Assembly (NCBI RefSeq): GCF_019977655.1
Contig: NZ_AP024849.1
Coordinates: 5,969,501 to 6,033,500, forward strand
Source: Clostridium gelidum
GTDB taxonomy: Bacteria; Bacillota; Clostridia; Clostridiales; Clostridiaceae
Reading direction: 5' to 3'
Length of the DNA: 64,000 nt
The notes beneath the pieces were generated by a model. The model ran no database searches and had not been told where the DNA came from. It worked only from the letters and a program-made list of their open reading frames with translations. Position numbers and translations under genes: made by a program. This document shows, in pieces, positions 26,905 through 36,430 of this stretch (positions are counted from its first letter, which is position 1; each line of letters begins with the position of its first letter).

Positions 26905-26976
26905 ATACATATTTTTATTAAAGTTATTCTATTAAATATTTTCAGTTTTGCAGTAGCAATAATATACTTAAAATAA

Positions 26977-27792
26977 TTAGATTTCTTTTAATGTATCATT
27001 TACTTTTATATATACATTAGACATATTTTTTAATGTTCCATCTATTTTTACATATCCATTTGAAAATCTTCTTATTTGAGAATCAATATTCATAGATATT
27101 TGAATACGAACTATTTCAAATACATTTGATTCTGTATAAACAGAATCAAGTTGTCCATCATTTGCTCTTACTCTAAACTTAGCATTTTTAATAGATATAT
27201 CTGGAAGTATATAATCATAATTACATGATTTAGTATTTCCTACGTTTATCCATGAAGTCCCATTGTAATAATCTATATAATAAGTTATAGCATCTAAATT
27301 AATGTCGCTAGAGGCTGTCCATGATACAGTTATGCTTTTTTTAGCAAAAGCTTTTGAATCACATATTACTCCTGTCGGAGCCGTTGGTGCAGCATCGGCT
27401 AATTTTACATACCAATAAGAGCCACTAACTCCATTATCAGGATAAGTATTTGGAAGTCCAGATACATCAGATATATATGAACCTTTATTTTTTACGTTTC
27501 CTGTCATAACAGTTGCTTGATATAATATAAATGTATCTCTATCATTTGATCTGATATGTCTTTCTGGTCCTATTTGCCACCAACCACCGGAAAATACATA
27601 AGAACCTATATAATCTCTTAGATTCCCTGCTTTTATCCATGTGTAGTTATTTGATGTTGGATCATTAGTAATTTCACGATTATCGTTATCATATCGTGGT
27701 GCATACTCATATTTAATTACACTAGAATCAACATTAGTATATTTATAATTAGTAGTTGCTATATTATATTTACCCCAAAATATTAAAGACAT
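26977..27792 (-). CDS. tail fibre / receptor-binding protein with fibronectin-like domain
   Basis: 271 residues. N-terminal half is aromatic and Gly/Asn rich (YVFSGGWWQIGPERHIRSND). Residues ~135-230 look like a fibronectin type III or related beta-sandwich (APTAPTGVICDSKAF...ITVSWTASSDINLDAITYYIDYY). Last gene of the second fibre operon, just before lysis genes, where tailocins carry receptor-binding or accessory fibre parts. Function inferred from position and composition. ATG 27792 with GAGGTGATTTAA. Confidence 0.65.
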   Translation of the reverse strand: MSLIFWGKYNIATTNYKYTNVDSSVIKYEYAPRYDNDNREITNDPTSNNYTWIKAGNLRDYIGSYVFSGGWWQIGPERHIRSNDRDTFILYQATVMTGNVKNKGSYISDVSGLPNTYPDNGVSGSYWYVKLADAAPTAPTGVICDSKAFAKKSITVSWTASSDINLDAITYYIDYYNGTSWINVGNTKSCNYDYILPDISIKNAKFRVRANDGQLDSVYTESNVFEIVRIQISMNIDSQIRRFSNGYVKIDGTLKNMSNVYIKVNDTLKEI

Positions 27793-27803
27793 TTAAATCA
27801 CCT

Positions 27804-28238
27804 CTATTCATATTTAATCCAGACATCTCCATTATTCATTTTAGAAACATCCGCTATATTTGGTGATAATATAATATTTCTTACTTGTGCAACTGTATAA
27901 TCTGTATTAGTTTTTGCTTTAACTTCTCCTCCGAATGTTCCTCCAGTTATTCTTTCAGCTTGAATTTTATCTATTAAATCTTTAGTTTCAGTATCTAAAC
28001 TATTAAAGTTCAAAGTACCATCAGAAATTTTTCTACCATCGATGCTAGATACTTCCTTCACTATATCTGACAATTGCGTATTAGTTATTTCTAAATCTGA
28101 TTGTTTAGCAAATTCAATATTACCTACCCCATCTCCAACAAAAAATTCTTTTGTATCAGTTGTAAATGCAGGTTCTCCTGCATCTAAAACTGGTAAATTA
28201 GCTTTAATTCCTCTTTTAAATTGTATTTTATTTGACAT
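27804..28238 (-). CDS. tail fibre protein, short, with phage hyaluronidase-type N-terminus
   Basis: 144 residues. Opens SNKIQFKRGIKANLPVLDAG and EPAFTTDTKEFFVGDG, the N-terminal trimerisation block found in many Gram-positive phage fibres and phage hyaluronidases. The same block opens the upstream neighbour (QTLKIKRGNNANLGGLTLEA), so these two are partial paralogues. GAGGAGGAAAAATAA precedes ATG 28238. Confidence 0.8.
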   Translation of the reverse strand: MSNKIQFKRGIKANLPVLDAGEPAFTTDTKEFFVGDGVGNIEFAKQSDLEITNTQLSDIVKEVSSIDGRKISDGTLNFNSLDTETKDLIDKIQAERITGGTFGGEVKAKTNTDYTVAQVRNIILSPNIADVSKMNNGDVWIKYE

Positions 28239-28265
28239 TTATTTTTCCTCCTCGTATTTTCTTTA

Positions 28266-29285
28266 TTAAAATGTTCCACCATCTATATTGCTTATTGTTA
28301 CAGTTATTGAAACGTCAGTTGAACCATCAAAACTAGTTGAACCTACTACATCACCAGTTAAGGATATATTTATAGGTGTTGCTAATTTTGTAGCGGTTCC
28401 AGCATTTCCAGATATGCTTGTCTTATTTACTACTGCATTTGTTACAAATTTAGTAGTTGCTATTTGTGTTGTATTAGTCCCAGCATCTGCAGTTGGTGCT
28501 ATTGATACTCCAGTAAATGTAGGATTTGTAAACATTGTTTCTTTTGATTCATTTGTTACATTTCCAAGACCTACATCAGCAGATGTAAGAGTAACTATAC
28601 CAGTTTTACCAGCAACACTTAATACTGCATCAGTTGGAGTCAATAATTCTTGCCAATTAGCTACTATACTTGCATCAGCAGTTTTTAATATAAATGATCT
28701 ATTTAAATCTGTTCTTACTGCAACATCCCCAACTTGTGCAGTTAGTGCTAACATTTCTATTTCTGTTGCTATAACAAAAGTATCTGTTACCGCTATTGCA
28801 GGTAATATACTTGTATCTAACTTTCCACTTTCATCTAAGACTGGTACATTCCCTGAAGCAATACCTACATTTTTAGAAGCAGCTGTTCCAACATCACTTA
28901 TTTTAGATAATGTTAATGTTGGTACATCATCTGCAGTTATATTTGTACCTGCAGTTACAGTTCCTTTTTTATCAACTGTAACTTTACTATAAGTTCCTGA
29001 TGTTACTCCTGATGCTTTTTCTGTTGTTACTATTGTTACATCACTGCTTCCATCAAATGAAACACTTCCTGTAATATCGCCACTTAAAGAAATTGTTCTA
29101 GCTGTATTTAATTTATCAGTAGTTTTTGATTTTGGTACTATATCTGGATTAATCAAAACTTTATCAGCACCATCACCTACATAAAGTTTTCCTGTGTCTA
29201 ATACAAAAGCTGGTTCCCCAGCTTCTAGTGTTAAACCTCCCAGATTTGCATTATTTCCTCTTTTAATTTTTAAAGTTTGTGCCAT
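28266..29285 (-). CDS. tail fibre protein with repetitive Ser/Thr-rich shaft
   Basis: 339 residues. N-terminal block LKIKRGNNANLGG...LDTGKLYVGDGADKV, then a shaft of repeated beta units; the segment LSGDITGSVSFDGSSDVTI near residue 70 recurs near the C-terminus as LTGDVVGSTSFDGSTDVSI. Middle carries GKTGIVTLTSADVGLGNVTN, a common fibre motif. The low-complexity composition gives long antisense ORFs, which are shadows. Likely part of the host-recognition fibre. Confidence 0.85.
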   Translation of the reverse strand: MAQTLKIKRGNNANLGGLTLEAGEPAFVLDTGKLYVGDGADKVLINPDIVPKSKTTDKLNTARTISLSGDITGSVSFDGSSDVTIVTTEKASGVTSGTYSKVTVDKKGTVTAGTNITADDVPTLTLSKISDVGTAASKNVGIASGNVPVLDESGKLDTSILPAIAVTDTFVIATEIEMLALTAQVGDVAVRTDLNRSFILKTADASIVANWQELLTPTDAVLSVAGKTGIVTLTSADVGLGNVTNESKETMFTNPTFTGVSIAPTADAGTNTTQIATTKFVTNAVVNKTSISGNAGTATKLATPINISLTGDVVGSTSFDGSTDVSITVTISNIDGGTF

Positions 29286-29334
29286 TATATATCACTCTCT
29301 TTCATTTAATTTTTTAAATGTTTTGCTAGTCTTT

Positions 29335-29577
29335 CTAAAATACCCCACAATCAATAGGATCAATTTTTTGTTCTAACTCTATCAATGAAAAATTAATTCC
29401 ATCTAACCTATCACCTAAAGTAACATGTGTTCCTCTAGCAGTTTCTACTTCTCTTCTTAATTCCTTATCCCTTATTTCCTCTACAGTTGAACCTGTCAGA
29501 GCTTCATTTTGACTGATTAGAATCAAATCACTTGAATTGGGGATAACTTGTGTTAAATCCTTAATTTTTATGTCCAT
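29335..29577 (-). CDS. small phage structural protein, head of fibre operon 2
   Basis: 80 residues beginning MDIKIKDLTQVIPNSSDLILISQ, the start seen in small baseplate/fibre-connector proteins of clostridial phages, followed by a helical segment. First gene after the iteron promoter at 29856; AAGGAGGAATTATC before ATG 29577. Role inferred from position. Confidence 0.7.
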   Translation of the reverse strand: MDIKIKDLTQVIPNSSDLILISQNEALTGSTVEEIRDKELRREVETARGTHVTLGDRLDGINFSLIELEQKIDPIDCGVF

Positions 29578-29771
29578 GATAATTCCTCCTTATTGTATAA
29601 TTATTTTTTTCTTTACTTGTGGAATTCCGCAAAGGTTAATAATATTTTTTACTCAATAAAATTAAGTAATTAAATATAAATAAACCAGTAGATACTAAAT
29701 ATTTTTTTGTGGCTTAAGTCCACTTATCTTCAAAATATATTTTTGTTTCTACCGGATTATAAGCATAATAA

Positions 29772-29799
29772 AAGACATCTATATTTCTATAAATGTCTT
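29772..29799 (-). terminator. leader terminator downstream of late promoter A
   Basis: Minus strand AAGACAT...ATGTCTT followed by TTATTATG; lies about 50-77 nt after the predicted start of transcription and ~195 bp before the first gene of the fibre operon. Confidence 0.6.
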
Positions 29800-29855
29800 G
29801 GGGGATTAGGATTTTGAGAATTTATGAGAGGAAACATCTTTTGTTCCCACTTACT

Positions 29856-29946
29856 ATTATATGGCTTCTAATTGTCCATTACTTACAGACTTTCTCTAAT
29901 TTTTCTATAACTTTTCTTAAATTCTCTAAATTGTTCTAAGAGAACC
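29856..29946 (-). promoter_or_regulatory. late promoter A: TATAAT plus upstream 10-11-bp iterons
   Basis: Minus-strand -10 TATAAT at 29856-29861 in the context CCATATAATAGTAAGTGGGAA, with no -35 consensus at the proper distance. Upstream, starting 32 bp away, TCTCTAATTTT-like units begin at 29893, 29904, 29915, 29925 and 29935 (plus-strand reading). A highly similar block is at 43308-43388. The rest of the 29578-30273 gap shows no gene I can support. Confidence 0.7.
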
Positions 29947-30273
29947 TTTTGATTTTTTGATTTAATAACAATAAAAAATCAATAGTTTGATACTACCGCT
30001 TTATCTCTTTTCTTTAACTTTAAAATAATTTATATTATTCTTTCAATACTTGTAATTATTAGGTCACCTTATATTGGTTTATAAATTATAACTTTTGAAA
30101 TACCCTCTTGCCTGATTTAAGTTACAAGTGTTGCTTTTGTAATAAATAATTTGTTCCATTTACTACTTGAATTGGTTTGTCCAAATTATTTTAATTTGGG
30201 CTTCGGGTAGTCCTCATCTTGATATTCTATTTCCAATTAAATGGTCTTCTACTCCATATTTTCCTATGATGTA

Positions 30274-30723
30274 TTACTTTCCTGTAATTAAATCTTTATA
30301 ATTATCTAATAACCCTACTGGCTTTTCTTCTCCAAACAATCTATATCTTAAATAATCATCTGTATAAATTGCTAATGGCATTAATAAGAACCATAAAAAA
30401 GCATATGGTAAACAAACCTGTCCATATAAATTCCCAAAAGTATCTGAATAATCCCATATATTAAATCCTAACCATATATTTAAAATCAATCCACTTATAA
30501 ACTCTATAACTAACGTAATTACAGTACCAATTAAACATTGCTCATACATCTTTCTATTATAAAAAGCCTTATATTCATTAAGCCTCCCAATAAGAAAGGC
30601 ACACAAACCACCAACTACTAACATAGATATGTTTGTCCATCCTCTCCATAGTCCCTCAATAACCATGTATAGGCTACCCATGATGAATATTAAAAGTAGG
30701 TCTTTGTATATTTTATTTTTCAC
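30274..30723 (-). CDS. CmpB/PF06541-type membrane protein of the tail locus
   Basis: 149 residues with four hydrophobic segments (DLLLIFIMGSLYMVIEGLWRGW, NISMLVVGGLCAFLIG, CLIGTVITLVIEFISGLILN, LPYAFLWFLLMPLAIY) and the family-like NIWLGFNIWDYSDTFGNLYGQVCLPY. These are annotated as putative ABC transporter permeases, yet recur beside phage fibre genes in clostridia, perhaps as a holin-like or envelope protein. GTG start at 30723 overlaps the preceding gene by 11 bp. Confidence 0.75.
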   Translation of the reverse strand: MKNKIYKDLLLIFIMGSLYMVIEGLWRGWTNISMLVVGGLCAFLIGRLNEYKAFYNRKMYEQCLIGTVITLVIEFISGLILNIWLGFNIWDYSDTFGNLYGQVCLPYAFLWFLLMPLAIYTDDYLRYRLFGEEKPVGLLDNYKDLITGK

Positions 30724-31273
30724 TTACATCACCTTCTAAATCAGTATCCCATGTTACTGCTTGTATTACTTCTATTTCTGTTTGTTTTAGTATATACACT
30801 TTTAATTTCTCATAACGCTTTTTCTTTTCTGTTATGTGATTAAACAAGTCACTCCCAAGCATTATGGCTTGTGTCGTTGTGAAAGGATAACATTCAGCTA
30901 CACCACTTTCTTTCCAATCTAACAAATTATCTGTAGCCATACCACTAAGTATTAATTGTGCTTTTGCAACTAGTCCTTGAATATTTGCTTGGTCTCTGTC
31001 TGTACAATCAAATCTTCTACTATCTCCTAGACAAGTGGAGTAAAACTTATTTATTATTATATCTTCACATGTACCACTCATCTCTGTTATTTTTTTAATT
31101 TGAATATCCTCCAAAGTAACTAATATTGGTTTTCCGTTTGGAAACGCCATTTTAAAGGCTGTTATAATTGTCTTTTCATCTTCCTTTGCGATAGTTTCGT
31201 CTATACACTCCAGTCCGTCGTCTTTTTGAATGTATAACACACCGTCTACATAATTTACTTTATCGAAGTCCAT
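30713..31273 (-). CDS. DUF4376-like fibre-associated protein
   Basis: 186 residues. Middle region ACLGDSRRFDCTDRDQ-like text (STCLGDSRRFDCTDRDQANI) followed by AKAQLILSG and YPFTTTQAIMLGSDLFNHITEKKKRYEKLK matches the phage DUF4376 pattern, found next to tail fibre genes and probably a fibre chaperone or tip. ATG 31273 starts one base before the stop region of the large fibre gene; GGGGGAAACTAA upstream. Confidence 0.75.
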   Translation of the reverse strand: MDFDKVNYVDGVLYIQKDDGLECIDETIAKEDEKTIITAFKMAFPNGKPILVTLEDIQIKKITEMSGTCEDIIINKFYSTCLGDSRRFDCTDRDQANIQGLVAKAQLILSGMATDNLLDWKESGVAECYPFTTTQAIMLGSDLFNHITEKKKRYEKLKVYILKQTEIEVIQAVTWDTDLEGDVSEK

Positions 31274-34021
31274 TTAGTTTCCCCCTTCACACTTTGCCGT
31301 TATTTGTAGTATGTGAATACTAATACCATTAGCTTTTATAGCTGCCATCACGGTTGCATCTGTAGTACTCCACCTTATATGAATGTCCTTAGTGCTTACT
31401 ATTACTTTTACTAAATTCATTTTATTAGTTACATTAACATACACGCCACCTATATTACATTCAAACTGTAGATTATTAAGTGTGATATGTGGTATGTAAT
31501 CCTTAGGAACCATCGAAACTTTCAACATTGCATACACATATGAGGTTTCACCAAACCAGTTAAGCGGCGTATAATCGGTTATATTGATTTCCTCATATTT
31601 ACTTAGACCGATTAACGTATCCAGTGAACTATCTGCCTTTTGTCTGCTATCTACAGCCTCCTGTAAACCATTAATAGCACTTACTATATCTTGACTATAA
31701 CTACAACCTATTGTGCCTATCTGTGGTGCTTGTGTTGCTAGTATTTTATAGTCTACTGTGTATACTGCTGTAGGATCGAAATTAGCATTTGTTGCTCCAT
31801 AGCGCTCGTTACCATAGGCAGAGGTTGTGTATTTTCCCCAAATACTATCGTATATAGCATTTTTGTAAATAGCATTTAGTGTTTCCACTTTAGACTTAAG
31901 TAAACTACTCATAATAGTGGTGTTATTTACATAGTAAGCAGCTGTATCAGTTTGGGGGTTTGCAACTTCCCCCAACACTACCCCACTGTCAAGGAATACG
32001 TAGTTATCCCCAACATCAAACGTAGGTATATCGCCCACTATTCTAGTATTAATGTCTGTTAGCGGTTCGGGATTAGCTAGTTTATAATGCAACCTATAAC
32101 CTTCGTAGCCAGGCGCTACGTTATTCTTGCAAAAAGGCAATAAATAATATGAACCGCTATCGGAATTATCTGTTTTAATGAGTACAGGACTAGAAGACCA
32201 TGAAGAAGTAATGCTACCATTAACTGTTATATTGTTACCACTCATTGACTGTATGCTGTATAGCCCCCCCGATTTAAGATAAACTAAGTCACTAACCTTG
32301 AACTTAGATGCATCGTCAACCGTAATAGTGCTTGTCGCAGTTGTAAAAGTGGAAGTTATATTAGCACTTACTATACATGACGGATATAAACCATCTACTA
32401 CACTGACATATATGATACATCTACTATTATATACATATGACGATTTCCACCCATTCATAAACGCTTTAGCTTCATCAGCATTAGGGGCTATACTCTCTAT
32501 AAAGCCTGTGTCGATGTCCGCTACTGAAATATATACATTACCACCGCTACTGGATATACTAAACTGGTCTTTTGCGGTAAAGGAATTAGCATATATATTT
32601 GAAACTATATCACCATTATATTTAGTTAAACAGCCAGTACGGTCAACATTTGGAATAGGCTTTAATGAATTAGCAGCTAAATATATACGTTTAAATCCTG
32701 CGTAATCATCATAATATTGCCAGTCATAGTCCTTACCAAACAATGGTGGCGTATGCCTAGTATTTTTCAACCCTGTTACTTCTCCATTTTCATAGGTAAA
32801 GCTATCTCCATCAGCAAAGTTACCTTCTATAACAGTTCGCTCTAGCCTACAGGTTTTATACTCTGTTAGGGCTACAGTTCCTTCTACTAACATTATTGAA
32901 TCTGCGATGCCTGTTCCTAAAGTAGCGTTGCGAATAAGTATACACATCTTAGAGTTTGCTCCAGTATTAAATGTGCCTACTCCTGTTTTAACAATTATAT
33001 TCTTTGTTAAATCTGTCACCCATATATTTGCATTCCCACTTATATTACCGCTCAAATAGTAGTCAGTATTTGGTTTAACGTCTACTAACTGGCTTACAAA
33101 ACAGTTGTTTGTAGCGGTTACTAATTTGAACTTACCACTATCTACTGATAAAGAAGTTGTGCTAATGTCGGGTATCCAATAACCAATGCCTTTCTCAGTA
33201 TTACCATTTATCACGATATTATCATGGCGAATTTCTATTAATGGATTGGTAAGACATGAATAACTATCTACATAAGGACTTGGAGTAAAGTTAGTATCGT
33301 TATACTGTGCTTGTGTTATTTCTTCTAGCATTATTCCGTCAAAGTTTACATAACCTGCATTTACAGTGGCATCCCCTGTAGTTATAGACAATCCAAATTT
33401 TGTTATACTGGCATCCCCTTGAAACTTTACATACTTTCTAGTCCAAGCGGTGCTAGACACAATAGCCGAGCCATATGATTTACTGCCATCAGTATTCCTA
33501 CAAGCTACATAGCCACCTGCTAGACCATCACTAGACTTCATATAACCACTAAAACAATAGTATTTGGATGAATCTAATATAGTACCATAGTCCTTCATTT
33601 GTGCTGAACTTGTATTTCCTGTCCCACTTAGCAATTTATACTTTATACTGTTTGTACCGAACATCTTTGCTGTAGAGTCCAAGACAAAGGTTTGAGGTGT
33701 ACTTGCATAAATTAAAATAAACTTACTAACATCTTCACAATTTCCGTCACGTCCTAAAAGGTTAATGGCGGTTTTACCTACCATTGTAAAGCGTGGATTT
33801 ACTGCTACTTTCCCGGTGTTTTTAATTACGTTGTTCATTCCATAAGCTATGGTTGGAGTTGTAACAACTGAATTTGAAATATCTTTCGCTAATTCTGACA
33901 ATGCCGTATTAACTTCTTTTAATTTTATGTCAATAACATCAGCATTATAATTAAAATTTTGAATATCGACAATATCAGTACCTTCTGGTTTTTTTAGTCC
34001 ATAATTTGTAGTAGTTAACAT
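31274..34021 (-). CDS. large tail fibre protein
   Basis: 915 residues, the largest protein of the locus and the probable primary receptor-binding fibre (XkdV position). N-terminus MLTTTNYGLKKPEGTDIVDI followed by NYNADVIDIKLKEVNTALSEL is the standard clostridial fibre attachment block. Residues ~130-230 and ~275-385 resemble CBM4/9-like carbohydrate-binding beta sandwiches (YYCFSGYMKSSDGLAGGYVACR; NTDYYLSGNISGNANIWVTD). The gene looks less AT-rich than the structural genes around it, which fits exchange of the specificity determinant (inference). ATG 34021 with AAGGAGAGTGATTAA. Confidence 0.9.
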   Translation of the reverse strand: MLTTTNYGLKKPEGTDIVDIQNFNYNADVIDIKLKEVNTALSELAKDISNSVVTTPTIAYGMNNVIKNTGKVAVNPRFTMVGKTAINLLGRDGNCEDVSKFILIYASTPQTFVLDSTAKMFGTNSIKYKLLSGTGNTSSAQMKDYGTILDSSKYYCFSGYMKSSDGLAGGYVACRNTDGSKSYGSAIVSSTAWTRKYVKFQGDASITKFGLSITTGDATVNAGYVNFDGIMLEEITQAQYNDTNFTPSPYVDSYSCLTNPLIEIRHDNIVINGNTEKGIGYWIPDISTTSLSVDSGKFKLVTATNNCFVSQLVDVKPNTDYYLSGNISGNANIWVTDLTKNIIVKTGVGTFNTGANSKMCILIRNATLGTGIADSIMLVEGTVALTEYKTCRLERTVIEGNFADGDSFTYENGEVTGLKNTRHTPPLFGKDYDWQYYDDYAGFKRIYLAANSLKPIPNVDRTGCLTKYNGDIVSNIYANSFTAKDQFSISSSGGNVYISVADIDTGFIESIAPNADEAKAFMNGWKSSYVYNSRCIIYVSVVDGLYPSCIVSANITSTFTTATSTITVDDASKFKVSDLVYLKSGGLYSIQSMSGNNITVNGSITSSWSSSPVLIKTDNSDSGSYYLLPFCKNNVAPGYEGYRLHYKLANPEPLTDINTRIVGDIPTFDVGDNYVFLDSGVVLGEVANPQTDTAAYYVNNTTIMSSLLKSKVETLNAIYKNAIYDSIWGKYTTSAYGNERYGATNANFDPTAVYTVDYKILATQAPQIGTIGCSYSQDIVSAINGLQEAVDSRQKADSSLDTLIGLSKYEEINITDYTPLNWFGETSYVYAMLKVSMVPKDYIPHITLNNLQFECNIGGVYVNVTNKMNLVKVIVSTKDIHIRWSTTDATVMAAIKANGISIHILQITAKCEGGN

Positions 34022-34039
34022 TTAATCACTCTCCTTTTA

Positions 34040-34630
34040 TTAATAAACTTTCAATTCGTCCCAAGTCTTTACTTCAGAACTAATCCAAGTTAAATTCTTT
34101 TCTTTTAGTACGTTCCAAACTGTATAAGTGTATTCAAATACATATCCTAAGTGTGCTGGTTTTATATCTTCTAACATATTTTTAAATGCTTCCATATTTT
34201 TAGGAATCCCTTTAATACCTATAAACTTCACTATAAAAGAGTAGTTAGCATTGTTTTCTATAATGTTTACTTCTCCGCCACTAAAAGATTCAGCAACATT
34301 TTTAATCATTTCTTTTGTTGTTGTACCTTGACCACGTTTTTTAGCTTTTAGAACTGTTCTTCTATCTTCGTAATTCATATTTAAGTTAGTATCAATTCCA
34401 TATTCATCTTCCCAATAAATAAGCCCCCATGTGGCAGTATTTATAAAGAATTGATTAAGTAAATCTTTTGAGTAATATAAAAGACTGCCTAATTCAGTGC
34501 CTTGCACATCATAGATAGCCTTCATCTCTGATATTTCACTAATAAAAGTGGGTACATATTTAGTTAAATCAATTTTGTACTTATTAAGCTTTTCTATAAA
34601 ATTATCTATTTTATTAGGATAAAAACTCAC
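34040..34630 (-). CDS. XkdU/YmfQ-like baseplate protein (DUF2313)
   Basis: 196 residues. Typical text LGSLLYYSKDLLNQFFINTATWGLIYWEDEYGI, then EDRRTVLKAKKRGQGTTTKEMIKNVAESFSGGEV, the DUF2313 pattern of the protein following baseplate J (gpI-like). It links the baseplate wedge to the fibre. GTG start at 34630 with GGGGGATTTAG upstream; starts just one base beyond the end of the baseplate J gene. Confidence 0.92.
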   Translation of the reverse strand: MSFYPNKIDNFIEKLNKYKIDLTKYVPTFISEISEMKAIYDVQGTELGSLLYYSKDLLNQFFINTATWGLIYWEDEYGIDTNLNMNYEDRRTVLKAKKRGQGTTTKEMIKNVAESFSGGEVNIIENNANYSFIVKFIGIKGIPKNMEAFKNMLEDIKPAHLGYVFEYTYTVWNVLKEKNLTWISSEVKTWDELKVY

Positions 34631-35701
34631 CTAAATCCCCCCTATTTCAACAGTACCTAATATTGCAATTTCATCATCTTTAATTGTAATATTTGTAGAA
34701 CCTGAGTTGATTAATAATCTACTATAATCTTTTACTCCTTCGGAAGATAAAATTATTGAACCTAGCTTTGCATAACTCAAATTGCCCTGTTTAAAAGCTA
34801 TACTTTTTAAATATTCTGTTATGTTATTTTCTATATTTGCTTTTACAGTATTCAACGTATAATTATTAGCATCTATAGTTAATGTCACATTAATATTAAT
34901 TTGTAATGGTGTAGCTGATACCGTTGTAATAGTTGCCCCTATTGGTCTGACAGATTCTATATATTTACTAACGCTATCCACTAATGCTGCATCTGCTCCT
35001 TCCTTATTAGAATTGATAATAATTACTTTTACTGTTCCGTTACCATTCCATAAGCTGACAACTTTTGCTCCACCACATCCGTCAACTGATAATGCCCAAT
35101 TCAAATAATGATTTTTATTTCCGGAGGTTGCCGGTGATTTAACTTGTAGCAAATATCTTTCTAATAAGGCTGAATCAGTTTCTTTGGCAGTTCCACCTGT
35201 GGTTGGAACTGTATTTGTAATAGAAGTAACTCCATTAATAGCAATCGGTGCTTGTATTATTGAATTTGAAGGTAAGTTGTAGCTTATTCCCTCAATTAGC
35301 GCTTGAATTTTTACTGTTGCTGTACTACTTTCTATAGTAGTTATAGCAAGTGTAGAAAACTTAAGTCCACTAGATGATTGAATTAATGTTCCAGCCGAAA
35401 TAATAGTGCCATCCGCACCAGCAAAAGTTATTGTTCCATTTGCTAAAGTTCCAGCTTTTCTGCTTATTCCAACTTCGCTACATCTTAATTCTAATTGAGT
35501 AGAATATCCATTAGCTGCTGCTGTTGATGCAAAAGCCATATTCAAAATTTTATCCATATTAATATAAGCTGTCGCAATTTCTTTCCCTGTCGGTATTATT
35601 GCATCATAAATAAAAGAACCTTCTGACCTGTCTATATCAGAAGGTACATTGTCAAACATTCTATTTTCTATTATTGTTTCTGTGTTAGTCTCCCTAAACA
35701 T
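34631..35701 (-). CDS. baseplate J/gp47-like protein (XkdT-like)
   Basis: 356 residues, baseplate J family wedge subunit. Marks: N-terminal DIDRSEGSFIYDAIIPTGKEIA, central AGTLANGTITFAGADGTIISAGTLIQ, then LLQVKSPATSGNKNHYLNWALSVDGCGGAKV, all standard. ATG 35701 overlaps the upstream gene by 8 bp. Confidence 0.95.
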   Translation of the reverse strand: MFRETNTETIIENRMFDNVPSDIDRSEGSFIYDAIIPTGKEIATAYINMDKILNMAFASTAAANGYSTQLELRCSEVGISRKAGTLANGTITFAGADGTIISAGTLIQSSSGLKFSTLAITTIESSTATVKIQALIEGISYNLPSNSIIQAPIAINGVTSITNTVPTTGGTAKETDSALLERYLLQVKSPATSGNKNHYLNWALSVDGCGGAKVVSLWNGNGTVKVIIINSNKEGADAALVDSVSKYIESVRPIGATITTVSATPLQININVTLTIDANNYTLNTVKANIENNITEYLKSIAFKQGNLSYAKLGSIILSSEGVKDYSRLLINSGSTNITIKDDEIAILGTVEIGGI

Positions 35702-36113
35702 TAGTTATTGTCACCTCCCCTTGATCTGTTAGTGCTGTAAAACTTATTGTTAAAATATCTTTTGTTGTGTTAACTGAAAAGTTGTTCATGCCTGTTATAT
35801 GAGTATTAATACTTATACATTCCCAAACTATCCTTTTAGATTCGCTTTCTATCAATGAAATTGATAGTCTTGTACCAACTAAACTGTCTAAATTACTTCC
35901 ATAGTCTGTTGAATAAGCTGCATATATGCTGTTAGGTGTTTTAAGTGCTTTCCTTATCCAAACTTTTAAAGCTTCCTTTCCTGTTACAATTTGAAATTTA
36001 CCATCAACTAATAAAAAATCATTATTATCAAAATCCCAAGCAAATTCTTTAGGGACAGTAATTGTAGTTTCAGTTGTTGGAAATGATCCTACTGTTGTGA
36101 TTAAATCCACCAT
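35694..36113 (-). CDS. XkdS-like baseplate protein (DUF2634)
   Basis: 139 residues, gp25-like wedge protein: FAWDFDNNDFLLVDGKFQIV, then GKEALKVWIRKALKTPNSIYAAYSTDYGS. Functions in initiating sheath assembly at the baseplate (family knowledge). ATG 36113 overlaps the stop of the upstream gene. Confidence 0.92.
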   Translation of the reverse strand: MVDLITTVGSFPTTETTITVPKEFAWDFDNNDFLLVDGKFQIVTGKEALKVWIRKALKTPNSIYAAYSTDYGSNLDSLVGTRLSISLIESESKRIVWECISINTHITGMNNFSVNTTKDILTISFTALTDQGEVTITNV

Positions 36114-36430
36114 TAAATACTCACCACCTTACATAATATAATCCATGTTTGAAGATCCGCGGTTGGCATAATTGCCACTCTATCATTTTCTTTTAATGAA
36201 TCTATTGTAGTTATTTTAGTTCCTGCCCCATCTGTTATTAAAATACCTCTTGAATATCCTTGTAATAAATAATCTGCAATATAAATATCATCAGTATATA
36301 ATTGCAGATTTTTTGTTTCTATTATTAGGTTTGGGGGTGGTGATATAACTTTACCTATACAAATACTTGGTGGATTATCTTTTGAGCCTTCTTTTCTTGC
36401 TGCATTTAAAATTTTTATATATGGGTTCAT
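36113..36430 (-). CDS. XkdR-like baseplate protein (DUF2577)
   Basis: 105 residues, DUF2577: SICIGKVISPPPNLIIETKNLQLY with GTKITTIDSLKENDRVAIMP, an OB-fold-like baseplate part. Start ATG 36430, GGGGGAGATAGTTAA upstream; overlaps its neighbour by one base. Confidence 0.9.
   Translation of the reverse strand: MNPYIKILNAARKEGSKDNPPSICIGKVISPPPNLIIETKNLQLYTDDIYIADYLLQGYSRGILITDGAGTKITTIDSLKENDRVAIMPTADLQTWIILCKVVSI

Noticed and set aside
28288..28992. 234-codon plus-strand ORF opposite the fibre gene
   Set aside because: Antisense shadow of a repetitive, low-complexity fibre gene; no ribosome site, and composition is that of a reverse-frame translation.
29949..29981. Terminator TTGATTTTTT...AAAAAATCAA
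   Set aside because: Stem is all A/T and not followed by a T-run on either strand in the needed direction; too weak to call.
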